Source: Chloroflexota bacterium (GTDB lineage: Bacteria; Chloroflexota; Anaerolineae; Promineifilales; Promineifilaceae). From it: a DNA stretch of 6,192 nucleotides. Of this stretch, positions 1-5,459 are shown one piece after another. The DNA lies in assembly GCA_008501785.1 (NCBI GenBank), contig QQUD01000707.1:1-6192 (forward strand). Reading direction: 5' to 3'. Position numbers and translations under genes: made by a program. The notes under the pieces are model-generated. The model saw only the letters and a list, made by a program, of their open reading frames with translations. It was not told the origin of the DNA and did no database searches. How positions within the stretch are numbered: position 1 is the first letter of the stretch; every line of letters begins with the position of its first letter.

Positions 1-367
1 CCTGGCCGGTGATGAAGGCAGTGATTTGGGTATCATCAGGGAGTGACGGTAAACGGCTATTTGTAGTAGAAGTTGGCGTGGCCGTACTGATAGGGGATGG
101 CGTTGGTGTGATTGTTGGTGTGTTCGTAGGTGTTGGAGTGGGTAGAGGGGTAAGTTGAGCAATGGCTTGAGCGTAGGCGATGTCGGCATCAAGGATATCG
201 GCGGATTGGGGAGCAGCAGTAGCGGCTAGAATGGACATTTGGGTGCTCATGGCTTCGTATTCAATTTTGCATCCCCATGCACGCCAATCGAGCTGGTTAC
301 GGCTGACATCTCCGATGCATTGCAAGCGGTCGGCGACTTGTTGCTCCAAGTCGGCAATGTAACCCAA
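1..367 (-). CDS. Thr/Pro-linker protein, 3' part outside window (partial)
   Basis: I do not recognise the family. The minus frame is open from about 658 down to position 1, so the C-terminus lies outside the window. From about 367 downward the composition looks like protein: a polar helical stretch with a LEQQVADRL segment, then AATAAPQSADILDADIAYAQ, then a Thr/Pro-rich linker (TPLPTPTPTNTPTITPTP, about 70-151), then a segment ending DDTQITAFITGQ at the edge. Such Thr/Pro linkers are typical of exported or surface proteins of Chloroflexota, joining a helical or membrane-proximal part to an outer domain. No signal peptide or membrane segment is visible. The start is uncertain: TTG at 367 is given, with ATG at 487 and ATG at 250 as alternatives, and none has a good Shine-Dalgarno. 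Above 367 the frame runs opposite the plus-strand beta-domain gene and is probably non-coding there. Confidence 0.5.
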   Translation of the reverse strand, partial: MGYIADLEQQVADRLQCIGDVSRNQLDWRAWGCKIEYEAMSTQMSILAATAAPQSADILDADIAYAQAIAQLTPLPTPTPTNTPTITPTPSPISTATPTSTTNSRLPSLPDDTQITAFITGQ

Positions 368-404
368 GTGCAGGGGGTTGGGTGCAGTGGGAGCCGAATG
401 GGTG

Positions 405-773
405 ATGGATCGCTGGCAAGTGCAGCGGATTGAATTGCCAACATCAACCCATCCCACTGAAGCTGCGCCCACTTTTGTGTTGGACATAACAATCACAGAT
501 GCGATGACGGGCAAGCCAGTTTTGGCAGATGTGTTTTTGGGGCAGTCACCGGATATTGATGTTGAAGCGCCTGATGACGCGATGCAATTGATGTGTGAGG
601 AGGTTTCGATGTGTGAAGTGATGATGACGGGAACGGCCGTTTCCCAAGCCACCAATATTCAGGTGGTAACACCGGGATACGAGAAGTTTAGCATCATCAT
701 CCGGCCACATGTAGTGCGCTCTAGACGAATGGAGATGCCCATAAAACTAACACCAACCGACAAAAGAGGTTGA
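405..773 (+). CDS. short protein with carboxypeptidase-regulatory-like beta domain
   Basis: From ATG 405 this is 122 residues. A short N-terminal Thr/Pro linker (PTSTHPTEAAPT, residues 12-23) leads into a beta-rich domain with the pattern of carboxypeptidase-regulatory-like (transthyretin-type) folds: FVLDITITDAMTGKPVLADV at 24-43, the TPGYE turn at 89-93, and a closing strand MEMPIKLTP at 109-117. Such domains are usually extracellular and bind sugars or act as structural modules; the role here is unknown. The frame opens after a stop at 360-362. TTG 378, GTG 387, GTG 402 and ATG 405 are candidate starts; GGGAG at 389-393 lies 8 nt before GTG 402 and 11 nt before ATG 405. No signal peptide is visible although the fold and linker suggest export, so the real N-terminus may be missing. 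The domain is well supported; the 5' end is not. Confidence 0.6.
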   Translation: MDRWQVQRIELPTSTHPTEAAPTFVLDITITDAMTGKPVLADVFLGQSPDIDVEAPDDAMQLMCEEVSMCEVMMTGTAVSQATNIQVVTPGYEKFSIIIRPHVVRSRRMEMPIKLTPTDKRG

Positions 774-960
774 GAACTGGGTACAAGGACTGAGGACTGA
801 GTTATGAGGGCTGAGTAAAGCTTGTTGGCTAAATGGCAAACATGCTCAGATGAGGGAAAGCAATTTATGGTAGCCATGATGGCTACGATTTTAATAGGGA
901 AAGCAAATCTGGCTAATAGCTAAAAACTAATGGCTGACAGCTTCCAATGGAGTGTGATTT
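774..960. repeat. intergenic stretch of degenerate short repeats
   Basis: I see no credible gene here. GGACTGA occurs twice in tandem at 787-800, followed by the variant GGGCTGA at 808-814. GGCTAATAGCT at 911-921 is repeated as GGCTGACAGCT at 932-942 (9 of 11 bases). This is simple-sequence-like intergenic filler rather than a CRISPR or a mobile element: there is no uniform unit and no constant spacer length. Confidence 0.5.
870..886. repeat. perfect inverted repeat, possible hairpin after the beta-domain gene
   Basis: GTAGCCAT-G-ATGGCTAC is a perfect 8-bp inverted repeat with a one-base centre, 97 bases after the stop at 773. The following GATTTTAAT is only a weak T-run and the loop is too tight for a full stem, so a terminator role is possible but poorly supported. 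Confidence 0.35.
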
Positions 961-1644
961 GTGAAACGATTTTCGTGGATGCAGTTGGTGCGTGATTTTT
1001 GTGATGGGCTGTTTGAGATGTTGGGTGAGATTTTGGCGGCACATACGGCGATTCGATTTTACACGAATGGGGAGCGACAAAAGGCGATGATTGCCATGGC
1101 CATCACGGTTATTTATCTGGTGATTGGGATTGTGTCGATCTGGTTTTTTGAAGGGACCGGACGGGATGCGCAAGTCGCTGGCACAGCGATGTTCCTGATT
1201 GCGGGAGCGGTGTATGTGTTGATTGCGCTGGTGGATGATGCGGCGGTGAAGCAGGAAGCAGCCGAAGCGGAAGCAGCTCGATTGGCCATTGAACAGGGAG
1301 CTGAACGGGAACAGGAAAATGCAGAGCATGAACGGCAGCATGAAAAAGATATGGAACAGATGCGGCTGGACCATGAAGCACTGGTAGCACGGGAGGAAAG
1401 GGAGAGTCAGGAGCGGATGGAAAGGTATCGATTGAAGCGTTCAGGGGTGGCGGTGAATGGTCGTTCAGGTAGGGGAGGAAACGGGCGTTTGCCCGCCAAT
1501 CAAAATCCCGTTCAGCGGTTAAGTAAAAATGGACAGGTGGTATATGGTAACGATACAGTCGACGCTGCTAGAATCGGTAGCGGCCGCATTTCGGCTGCAT
1601 TTCCGAACCGAGCTTTCGCCACCAGCGTCAACTCAGTTTGCTGA
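961..1644 (+). CDS. two-membrane-segment, charged-helix protein of unknown function; 3' end probably chimeric
   Basis: I do not recognise the family. The GTG start at 961 is preceded by GGAG at 949-952 with 8 nt spacing. The 227-residue product has a short N-terminal helix, membrane segments at about 42-63 and 72-91, then a long Glu/Arg/Gln-rich helix at about 94-160 that is probably coiled coil, then a basic Gly/Arg linker (160-178). It is likely an inner-membrane protein with a cytoplasmic coiled-coil stalk. The last 30 or so residues (after about 1550) are read opposite the conserved part of the MscS-like fragment on the other strand and look like antisense translation. The natural C-terminus was therefore probably lost where the MscS sequence joins, or it ends near NGQVVYG (residues 191-197). 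The gene is real up to about 1500; its exact 3' end is uncertain. Confidence 0.6.
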   Translation: MKRFSWMQLVRDFCDGLFEMLGEILAAHTAIRFYTNGERQKAMIAMAITVIYLVIGIVSIWFFEGTGRDAQVAGTAMFLIAGAVYVLIALVDDAAVKQEAAEAEAARLAIEQGAEREQENAEHERQHEKDMEQMRLDHEALVAREERESQERMERYRLKRSGVAVNGRSGRGGNGRLPANQNPVQRLSKNGQVVYGNDTVDAARIGSGRISAAFPNRAFATSVNSVC

Positions 1645-2012
1645 CCGATTTCTCCTGATTCACTGATTACTTGCCAGGGTTCTAACAAATTTGGAAGGAG
1701 CGTAACGGCTTCTCGTCCTAGATCTTCTAACAAGGGTAGCGCGAGACTCAAATCAGCAGCAGAGATTTTTATCTTAATGTTAGCGATGGAAAATCGGCCA
1801 CGGCTAAAATTGCGTACAACCCGAATTTCACCATTTGGTAGCGTGTACGGTTCACTAGTTGTGGCGCGCATGAGCGTTACACGTAGATTGACTGCTTCAA
1901 CCACACCTTCAACAATGGTGCCACCAGGTAGTCCAGGAAGTTCAACTTTCTCTCCTACCTCAAAAGTATCTTCAAAAATAAACCTAATGCCTGCTAAAAA
2001 GTCACTGACCAT
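1512..2012 (-). pseudogene. MscS-family mechanosensitive channel, N-terminally truncated fragment
   Basis: The 166 readable residues match the MscS beta domain and start of the C-terminal domain: VSDFLAGIRFIFEDTFEVGE (2-21, just after the pore helix), VEAVNLRVTLMRA (38-50), the LPNGEI turn (58-63) and the NFSRG motif (68-72), then an alpha/beta part ending near AKARFGNAAEMRPL (132-145). MscS proteins gate an inner-membrane pore under turgor and are usually about 280 residues or more, with three transmembrane helices. Here the frame upstream of ATG 2012 reads only 14 unrelated codons before a TAG at 2057-2055, and no pore helices are encoded nearby in any minus frame. No Shine-Dalgarno stands before 2012. 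The last 20 or so residues (about 1512-1578) do not look like family and overlap the plus-strand gene's tail. It is most likely a gene remnant; a soluble beta-domain-only protein is a less likely alternative. Confidence 0.7.
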
Positions 2013-2026
2013 CGGAAACTTTGGTT

Positions 2027-2065
2027 GCTTAAACAGGCTTTCCCCGTTTAAGCACTATCCAGTGC
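2027..2065. repeat. two adjacent inverted repeats beside the MscS break
   Basis: GCTTAAAC at 2027-2034 and GTTTAAGC at 2046-2053 form a perfect 8-bp inverted repeat with an 11-base centre. Overlapping it by two bases, GCACT-ATCC-AGTGC at 2052-2065 forms a 5-bp stem with a 4-base loop. They lie between the small membrane protein and the point where MscS homology stops. There is no following T-run on either strand, so neither is a canonical intrinsic terminator. They may be a recombination or element scar. Confidence 0.4.
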
Positions 2066-2214
2066 TATTCCTTTGTCTTTTGCGGCTGGTTGGCCAAAAA
2101 GAGAATGAGAAAACCAATGAAACCGGCAATAATAGACGCGATTAGAATGGCAGATTTGGCTTGCACAATAAATCTGTGTCCCATTTTCCTAATTCGTGGT
2201 GCGCTATTGCGCAT
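2065..2214 (-). CDS. 49-residue single-pass membrane protein
   Basis: This short frame begins at ATG 2214, 17 nt after the greA stop codon, on the same strand. The product is MRNSAPRIRKMGHRFIVQAK followed by one strongly hydrophobic segment (residues 22-41, SAILIASIIAGFIGFLILFLA without its ends) and a short polar tail ending QKTKE. The Arg/Lys-rich N-terminus predicts an N-in membrane orientation. The Shine-Dalgarno is weak (AGAGA about 5 nt upstream). ATG at codon 11, with AGGA just before it, is an alternative start. It could be the last gene of a greA transcript. A less likely reading is that it is a leftover first membrane helix of the broken MscS gene downstream. I assign no function. 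Confidence 0.5.
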   Translation of the reverse strand: MRNSAPRIRKMGHRFIVQAKSAILIASIIAGFIGFLILFLANQPQKTKE

Positions 2215-2231
2215 GTTGTCTCTGATTGTAA

Positions 2232-2711
2232 TTATGATACGGCAATAATGCGAAAACGCATGACGCCATTGGGAGCGTTTACGACAACATCGTCACCAAT
2301 CGTATGATTGACAAGAGCGCGTCCTAAAGGGGATCGATTTGAAATTAAGCCGTTGCTGGGATCTGCTTCGGGTGGACCGACAACTGTATACGTCTCTAAC
2401 TCTGCACCTTCTTCTTGCACAACGACAGTGCTGCCAAGACGGATGATACCGTCTATTTCACCTGGCTGAATCAATTCGGCATGTCGCAAAATATATGCCA
2501 GTTCTTGAATACGGCCGTCTACAAAAGCCAATTCATCTTGAACAGATAAATACTCTGTATTATCTATCCAGTCACCCCCAGCCAAAGAATCCTGCAAACG
2601 TTCAATAATGTCAGGTCGTTTTGTGTTTTTCAGGTATGAAAGCTCGGCTTCAATTTTGGCAACACCTCTTGGTGTGATGTAAGCAGTTTCATTCACTTTT
2701 TCCTTTATCAT
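2232..2711 (-). CDS. greA: GreA-family transcript cleavage factor
   Basis: The 159-residue product matches the usual GreA length (about 158). GreA inserts its coiled coil into the RNA polymerase secondary channel and stimulates cleavage of backtracked RNA. The N-terminal coiled coil starts with YITPRGVAKIEAELSYLK (11-28) and carries the acidic tip GDWIDNTEY (46-54). Asp47 and Asp50 occupy the two catalytic tip positions, the second being Glu in E. coli GreA (GDLKENAEY). The C-terminal FKBP-like domain has the SPLGRALVNHTIGDDV signature (127-142). The start ATG 2711 is fixed by AGGAGG at 2719-2724 with 7 nt spacing, the best ribosome site in the window. An intrinsic terminator precedes it, so it probably has its own promoter just upstream, although I cannot place one confidently. 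Confidence 0.92.
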   Translation of the reverse strand: MIKEKVNETAYITPRGVAKIEAELSYLKNTKRPDIIERLQDSLAGGDWIDNTEYLSVQDELAFVDGRIQELAYILRHAELIQPGEIDGIIRLGSTVVVQEEGAELETYTVVGPPEADPSNGLISNRSPLGRALVNHTIGDDVVVNAPNGVMRFRIIAVS

Positions 2712-2733
2712 CTTTCATCCTCCTAAATAAAAC

Positions 2734-2760
2734 GAGCCACGACCATAATGGAAGTGGCTC
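2734..2760 (-). terminator. intrinsic terminator after the second LysW-like gene
   Basis: GAGCCAC at 2734-2740 pairs with GTGGCTC at 2754-2760. Inside the loop, CCAT (2743-2746) can pair with ATGG (2748-2751), which extends the hairpin. On the minus strand it is followed by GTTTTATTT. It lies 36 nt after the stop of the LysW-like gene and just before the greA Shine-Dalgarno, separating the two transcripts. Confidence 0.75.
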
Positions 2761-2796
2761 AAAAAACTATCTACGCTGACTCGATTTGTTTATTTT

Positions 2797-2997
2797 CTAG
2801 TCCCACTCCTCGTAATCATCGTTATAATCATCAAAAGTCCAATCCAACTTCAATGGATTTAGCTGGTAGACCTGTAACTGGGTTTCACATTCAGGACAAG
2901 AAACATCCTGGTCCAGGTATAAGGGCTTATCGAAGCGGATGTTAGTACCACAAGCAGGACATCTAGTAATCTCTATCTTTTCAATTAGCTTAGCCAT
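2797..2997 (-). CDS. LysW-like zinc-ribbon protein (copy 1)
   Basis: From ATG 2997 the product is 66 residues: two CxxC knuckles, Cys13/Cys16 and Cys34/Cys37 with 17 residues between the pairs, then LQVYQLNPLKLDW and an acidic tail FDDYNDDYEEWD. This is the layout of LysW, the small carrier of lysine and ornithine biosynthesis, which binds zinc through the cysteines and attaches the substrate to a C-terminal Glu in an EDWGE-type tail. Here the chain ends in Asp (EEWD) and no lysX, lysZ or related gene is in view, so a carrier role is doubtful; a zinc-ribbon interaction or stress protein is equally possible. ATG 3006 is rejected because the GGAG at 3007-3010 abuts it, while ATG 2997 has 9 nt spacing. 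The operator-like palindrome at 3108-3123 lies about 110 nt upstream, and a terminator follows. Confidence 0.8.
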   Translation of the reverse strand: MAKLIEKIEITRCPACGTNIRFDKPLYLDQDVSCPECETQLQVYQLNPLKLDWTFDDYNDDYEEWD

Positions 2998-3006
2998 ACT
3001 TTCCAT

Positions 3007-3010
3007 CTCC
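3007..3010 (-). promoter_or_regulatory. Shine-Dalgarno that sets the start of LysW-like copy 1
   Basis: GGAG on the minus strand directly abuts ATG 3006 (no spacing) but is 9 nt from ATG 2997. This favours the shorter protein beginning MAKLIEK, which also aligns with the MAK start of the paralogue. Confidence 0.65.
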
Positions 3011-3107
3011 TTACAAAGTTTTCCACGTCAACACTCTCAATCATTTGATGTGTTAATGATACTGGTTGCGATTCAGTTTTGCATCGGCGTAATGATAGGT
3101 TTTTAGA

Positions 3108-3123
3108 TACGTCAAATGACGTA
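3108..3123. promoter_or_regulatory. 7-2-7 inverted repeat, candidate NarL-type regulator operator (site 1)
   Basis: TACGTCA-AA-TGACGTA is a perfect 7-bp inverted repeat with a 2-bp centre. It lies between the response regulator stop and the LysW-like gene, about 110 nt before the LysW-like start. NarL-family regulators are known to bind two heptamers arranged as 7-2-7 with outer TAC and GTA. The inner bases differ from the NarL consensus, as expected for another family member. The minus strand also reads TTGACG here, a possible -35 element, but I see no good -10. Confidence 0.5.
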
Positions 3124-3150
3124 ATGGAGCAGCCAAAAAGGAGAAGGGGG

Positions 3151-3810
3151 TTATTCGTCGTCTAGGTTGGCCAAACCTTGACGCAGCGCGTAAAGCGCAG
3201 CCTGCGTCCGATTTGCGAGGTGAAGTTTGCCGAGGATGTTGCTAATATGGGTGCGCACGGTGCGTTCGCTGACAACTAACTTTTCGGCAATATCTTGGTT
3301 AGACAAACCCCGAGCTACTTGTTGCAGCACCTCGACCTCTCGCTCGGTTAATGGCTCCTCTGTGGGCGGCAGCTTGGAAACTGGTTTATTCAGTTCTTGA
3401 ATCACCTTCAGCGCAATATCAGGATGCAGAGAGGAGCGACCTTCGTGAACGTTGCGGATCGCCTGGATTAGTTCGTGGGGGGATGAGTCTTTTAGCAGGT
3501 AGCCCAGCGCTCCCGCCTTAATGGCTGCGAATACAGTTTCATCTTCGCTGTAGCTGGTGAGCACAAGAATGCGGGCATCATGATTGGCAGCTTTTATTTC
3601 AGTGATGGCCTGCACCCCATTTTTGCGAGGCATTTGGATATCCATCAAGATGACATCAGGGTGTAATTGATTGACGCGCTCAACGGCTTCTAGGCCGTCA
3701 ACGGCCGTTCCCACCACTTCCATATCTTTGTGCGTCCCAATTAATGTTTCCAACCCTTTACGCACAACGGCATGATCATCAGCCAGAAAAACCCGAATTT
3801 TGTCACTCAT
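3151..3810 (-). CDS. NarL/FixJ-family response regulator
   Basis: From ATG 3810 the product is 219 residues; ATG 3813 adds one Met. Numbered from 3813, the receiver domain (about 6-122) has the acidic pair Asp12-Asp13, the phospho-acceptor Asp58 in DVILMDIQMP, Thr86-Ser87 and Lys108 in LLKDSS. The LuxR-type winged DNA-binding domain (about 153-216) has LTEREVEVLQQVARGLSNQDIA and the recognition-helix region SERTVRTHISNILGKL. It is a DNA-binding output protein activated by phosphorylation, most likely by the kinase immediately upstream. The kinase stop (3823-3821) overlaps the AGGAG at 3817-3821, which implies translational coupling; the 6-nt spacing favours ATG 3810. The candidate 7-2-7 operators near both LysW-like genes would be natural targets. 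The exact physiological signal is unknown. Confidence 0.95.
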   Translation of the reverse strand: MSDKIRVFLADDHAVVRKGLETLIGTHKDMEVVGTAVDGLEAVERVNQLHPDVILMDIQMPRKNGVQAITEIKAANHDARILVLTSYSEDETVFAAIKAGALGYLLKDSSPHELIQAIRNVHEGRSSLHPDIALKVIQELNKPVSKLPPTEEPLTEREVEVLQQVARGLSNQDIAEKLVVSERTVRTHISNILGKLHLANRTQAALYALRQGLANLDDE

Positions 3811-3816
3811 CATACA

Positions 3817-3821
3817 CTCCT
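3817..3821 (-). promoter_or_regulatory. coupled Shine-Dalgarno of the response regulator
   Basis: AGGAG on the minus strand shares one base with the kinase stop codon TGA (3823-3821) and stands 6 nt before ATG 3810 and 3 nt before ATG 3813. This arrangement suggests that ribosomes ending the kinase re-initiate on the regulator, and it favours the second of the two consecutive ATG codons. Confidence 0.6.
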
Positions 3822-5401
3822 CATGAATCTATTGGCAAGTGTACCTGCACTTCTGTGCCCTGCCCAATCGACGCGTGATAGGTGATCGTGCCACCAAGGT
3901 TTTCTATGCGTTCACGCATACTGATCAATCCTAGACCGCTGCCGGAAACGGCCGTTTCTATATCAAAACCTACCCCGTTATCCATAACCGTTAACGTAAT
4001 ATTGCTATCTGCATCTTGCTTCAAAAACACCTTAACTTCACTGGCACTGGCATGTTTAATCATATTGTTGAGCGCTTCCTGAACCACATGATAAAGCGCT
4101 TCTTCTACTTCGGAACTGATATCAAGCGATCCTTCAACAACCAGATGATTTCGCACCCCAGCGCGCCCTTCAACCGCATTGAGACGATGCTGTAAAGCCC
4201 GAATCAACCCCTCTTTTTCCAAGACAGAGGGCCGCAGCTTGTGTACCAACAGCCGCATCTCTTTCAACGCCTGCTGCCCCGTCTCCAGCACGTCACTGAA
4301 GAGTTGACCCGCCCGTTCGAACTCGCCTGCTTGGGTTAAATTTCGGCCTGCTTCGGCAAAAAGCGTTACACTATAAAGCGATTGGGTACCGGAATCATGT
4401 AATTCTCGCGCCAGGCGATTTCGTTCATCTAACACCATCAGCTGCTCGGCCTGATGGCGTAACCGGGTATTTTCTACCACCACACCAAGCTGTTCTCCCA
4501 CCGAAGCCAGCAGTTCCATCTCTTCCTGGGCCGCATAGCGTGATAAATCATCCCCCCAAACAGTCAGAACGCCGCGAACCAGATTATTGGCAACAATCGG
4601 TACGGCAATATAAACATCAAGCTCATTTTGATGTGCTGAATCTTTCATCCGGGCATCTTCGTCCATTTTGGGAATAACCAAAGGCTCGTTGTGTCGCGCC
4701 ACCCAGCCACCTAACTGACTCTCTTGCACACTAATTTGAGTTAATCGTGCGGATGCTGTTTCGGGTAAACCTTGTTGAGCGGCCAAACGAAGCGTTTCAC
4801 CTGTATTGTCGAGCAAATGAATGGCTCCGGCACTCGCTTTGATTGCCTTTAATACCTGTTGCAGTGAGAGAGTGATAGTTGTCTGTAAATCGCTGGGCGC
4901 ACTGGCAACTTCGAGAATGTCATACAAAGCAGATAATTTGCGTGTGCGATCAGCAACGCGCTGCTCTAACAATTGAATGGCAGTCATCCGTTCAGTATGA
5001 TCGGTGACAAATCCTTCTAAAGCTTGTATCGTGCCATCGGCTGAAAAAACAGCTTCGCCTTTGTCGAGAACCCAGCGTTCCTCCCCTGTAGCTGTCGTCA
5101 GGCGATAGATACAGTGATAAGGCTGCTTTTTATCAACTGCGGCAGCAATTTCTTGGAACAGGGTTTGTCTGTCCTCAGGAAGAATCAGGTCTGCATACTT
5201 GACGCGCCTGTTTTGAATAAGATCAGCAGGGGCGTACCCAGTTAATTCCTGGCTGCCAACCGTGGCAAACAGCAGCGTGTGCTGATTATCATGGGCACAG
5301 CGGTAAAGTATCCCCGGCAGCACATTCAACAAAGAGCTGAGATCGGATTTCATTTCTTGTGGATCAGAAGCACTGCCATTTGGTTGTTTTGATTTATTCA
5401 C
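3821..5401 (-). CDS. soluble PAS-GAF sensor histidine kinase (HisKA_3, NarX/DesK-like class)
   Basis: The 526-residue product has no membrane segment, so it should sense a cytoplasmic signal. Domains in order: PAS with PAC (about 24-137, TDHTER at 133-138), a short coiled coil (about 140-160), GAF (about 160-312), a HisKA_3 dimerisation domain with the phospho-acceptor His335 in RLARELHDSGTQSL (329-342), and a HATPase_c domain. The ATPase shows an N box HVVQEALNNMIKHA (438-451), a G1 box DNGVGFD (474-480) and a G2 box GSGLGLISMRER (487-498). All catalytic motifs are intact. It should autophosphorylate and pass phosphate to the adjacent NarL-type regulator. Translation appears to start at GTG 5401, with only a weak AGG about 5 nt upstream; ATG at codon 17 (5353) is an alternative. 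It begins 58 nt after the LysW-like gene's stop, so the two may share a transcript. The ligand is not predictable. Confidence 0.95.
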   Translation of the reverse strand: MNKSKQPNGSASDPQEMKSDLSSLLNVLPGILYRCAHDNQHTLLFATVGSQELTGYAPADLIQNRRVKYADLILPEDRQTLFQEIAAAVDKKQPYHCIYRLTTATGEERWVLDKGEAVFSADGTIQALEGFVTDHTERMTAIQLLEQRVADRTRKLSALYDILEVASAPSDLQTTITLSLQQVLKAIKASAGAIHLLDNTGETLRLAAQQGLPETASARLTQISVQESQLGGWVARHNEPLVIPKMDEDARMKDSAHQNELDVYIAVPIVANNLVRGVLTVWGDDLSRYAAQEEMELLASVGEQLGVVVENTRLRHQAEQLMVLDERNRLARELHDSGTQSLYSVTLFAEAGRNLTQAGEFERAGQLFSDVLETGQQALKEMRLLVHKLRPSVLEKEGLIRALQHRLNAVEGRAGVRNHLVVEGSLDISSEVEEALYHVVQEALNNMIKHASASEVKVFLKQDADSNITLTVMDNGVGFDIETAVSGSGLGLISMRERIENLGGTITYHASIGQGTEVQVHLPIDS

Positions 5402-5459
5402 ATGCCTATTGTAACGAAACAGGCAAGAATTCGATACTGTGAAAAATCAATAGTGACAA

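Noticed and set aside
247..492. Minus-strand 81-codon frame starting at ATG 492
   Set aside because: It is in a different frame from the Thr/Pro linker that supports coding, and shows no motif of its own.
787..815. CRISPR or tandem-repeat array
   Set aside because: There are only two exact 7-bp copies and one variant, with no spacers of constant length.
913..1374. Minus-strand frame of 153 codons rich in His, Arg and Pro
   Set aside because: It is the antisense of the charged helix and membrane segments of the plus-strand gene at 961; its composition is typical of a shadow frame.
1558..1587. SalI and NotI recognition sequences close together, as in a cloning linker
   Set aside because: GCGGCCGC is explained by codons for the family-like AEMRPL stretch of the MscS fragment, and no vector sequence flanks the sites.
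2027..2053. Integron attC-like site
   Set aside because: The arms do not fit the RYYYAAC/GTTRRRY core sites and the spacing is too short, with no integrase or cassette structure.
1777..2145. Plus-strand frame of 122 codons
   Set aside because: It is rich in Ser/Thr/Pro/Arg and lies opposite clear MscS motifs.
2797..2997. Canonical LysW amino-group carrier
   Set aside because: The C-terminal Glu of the EDWGE-type tail is absent and no lysine-pathway gene is nearby, so only a LysW-like call is made.
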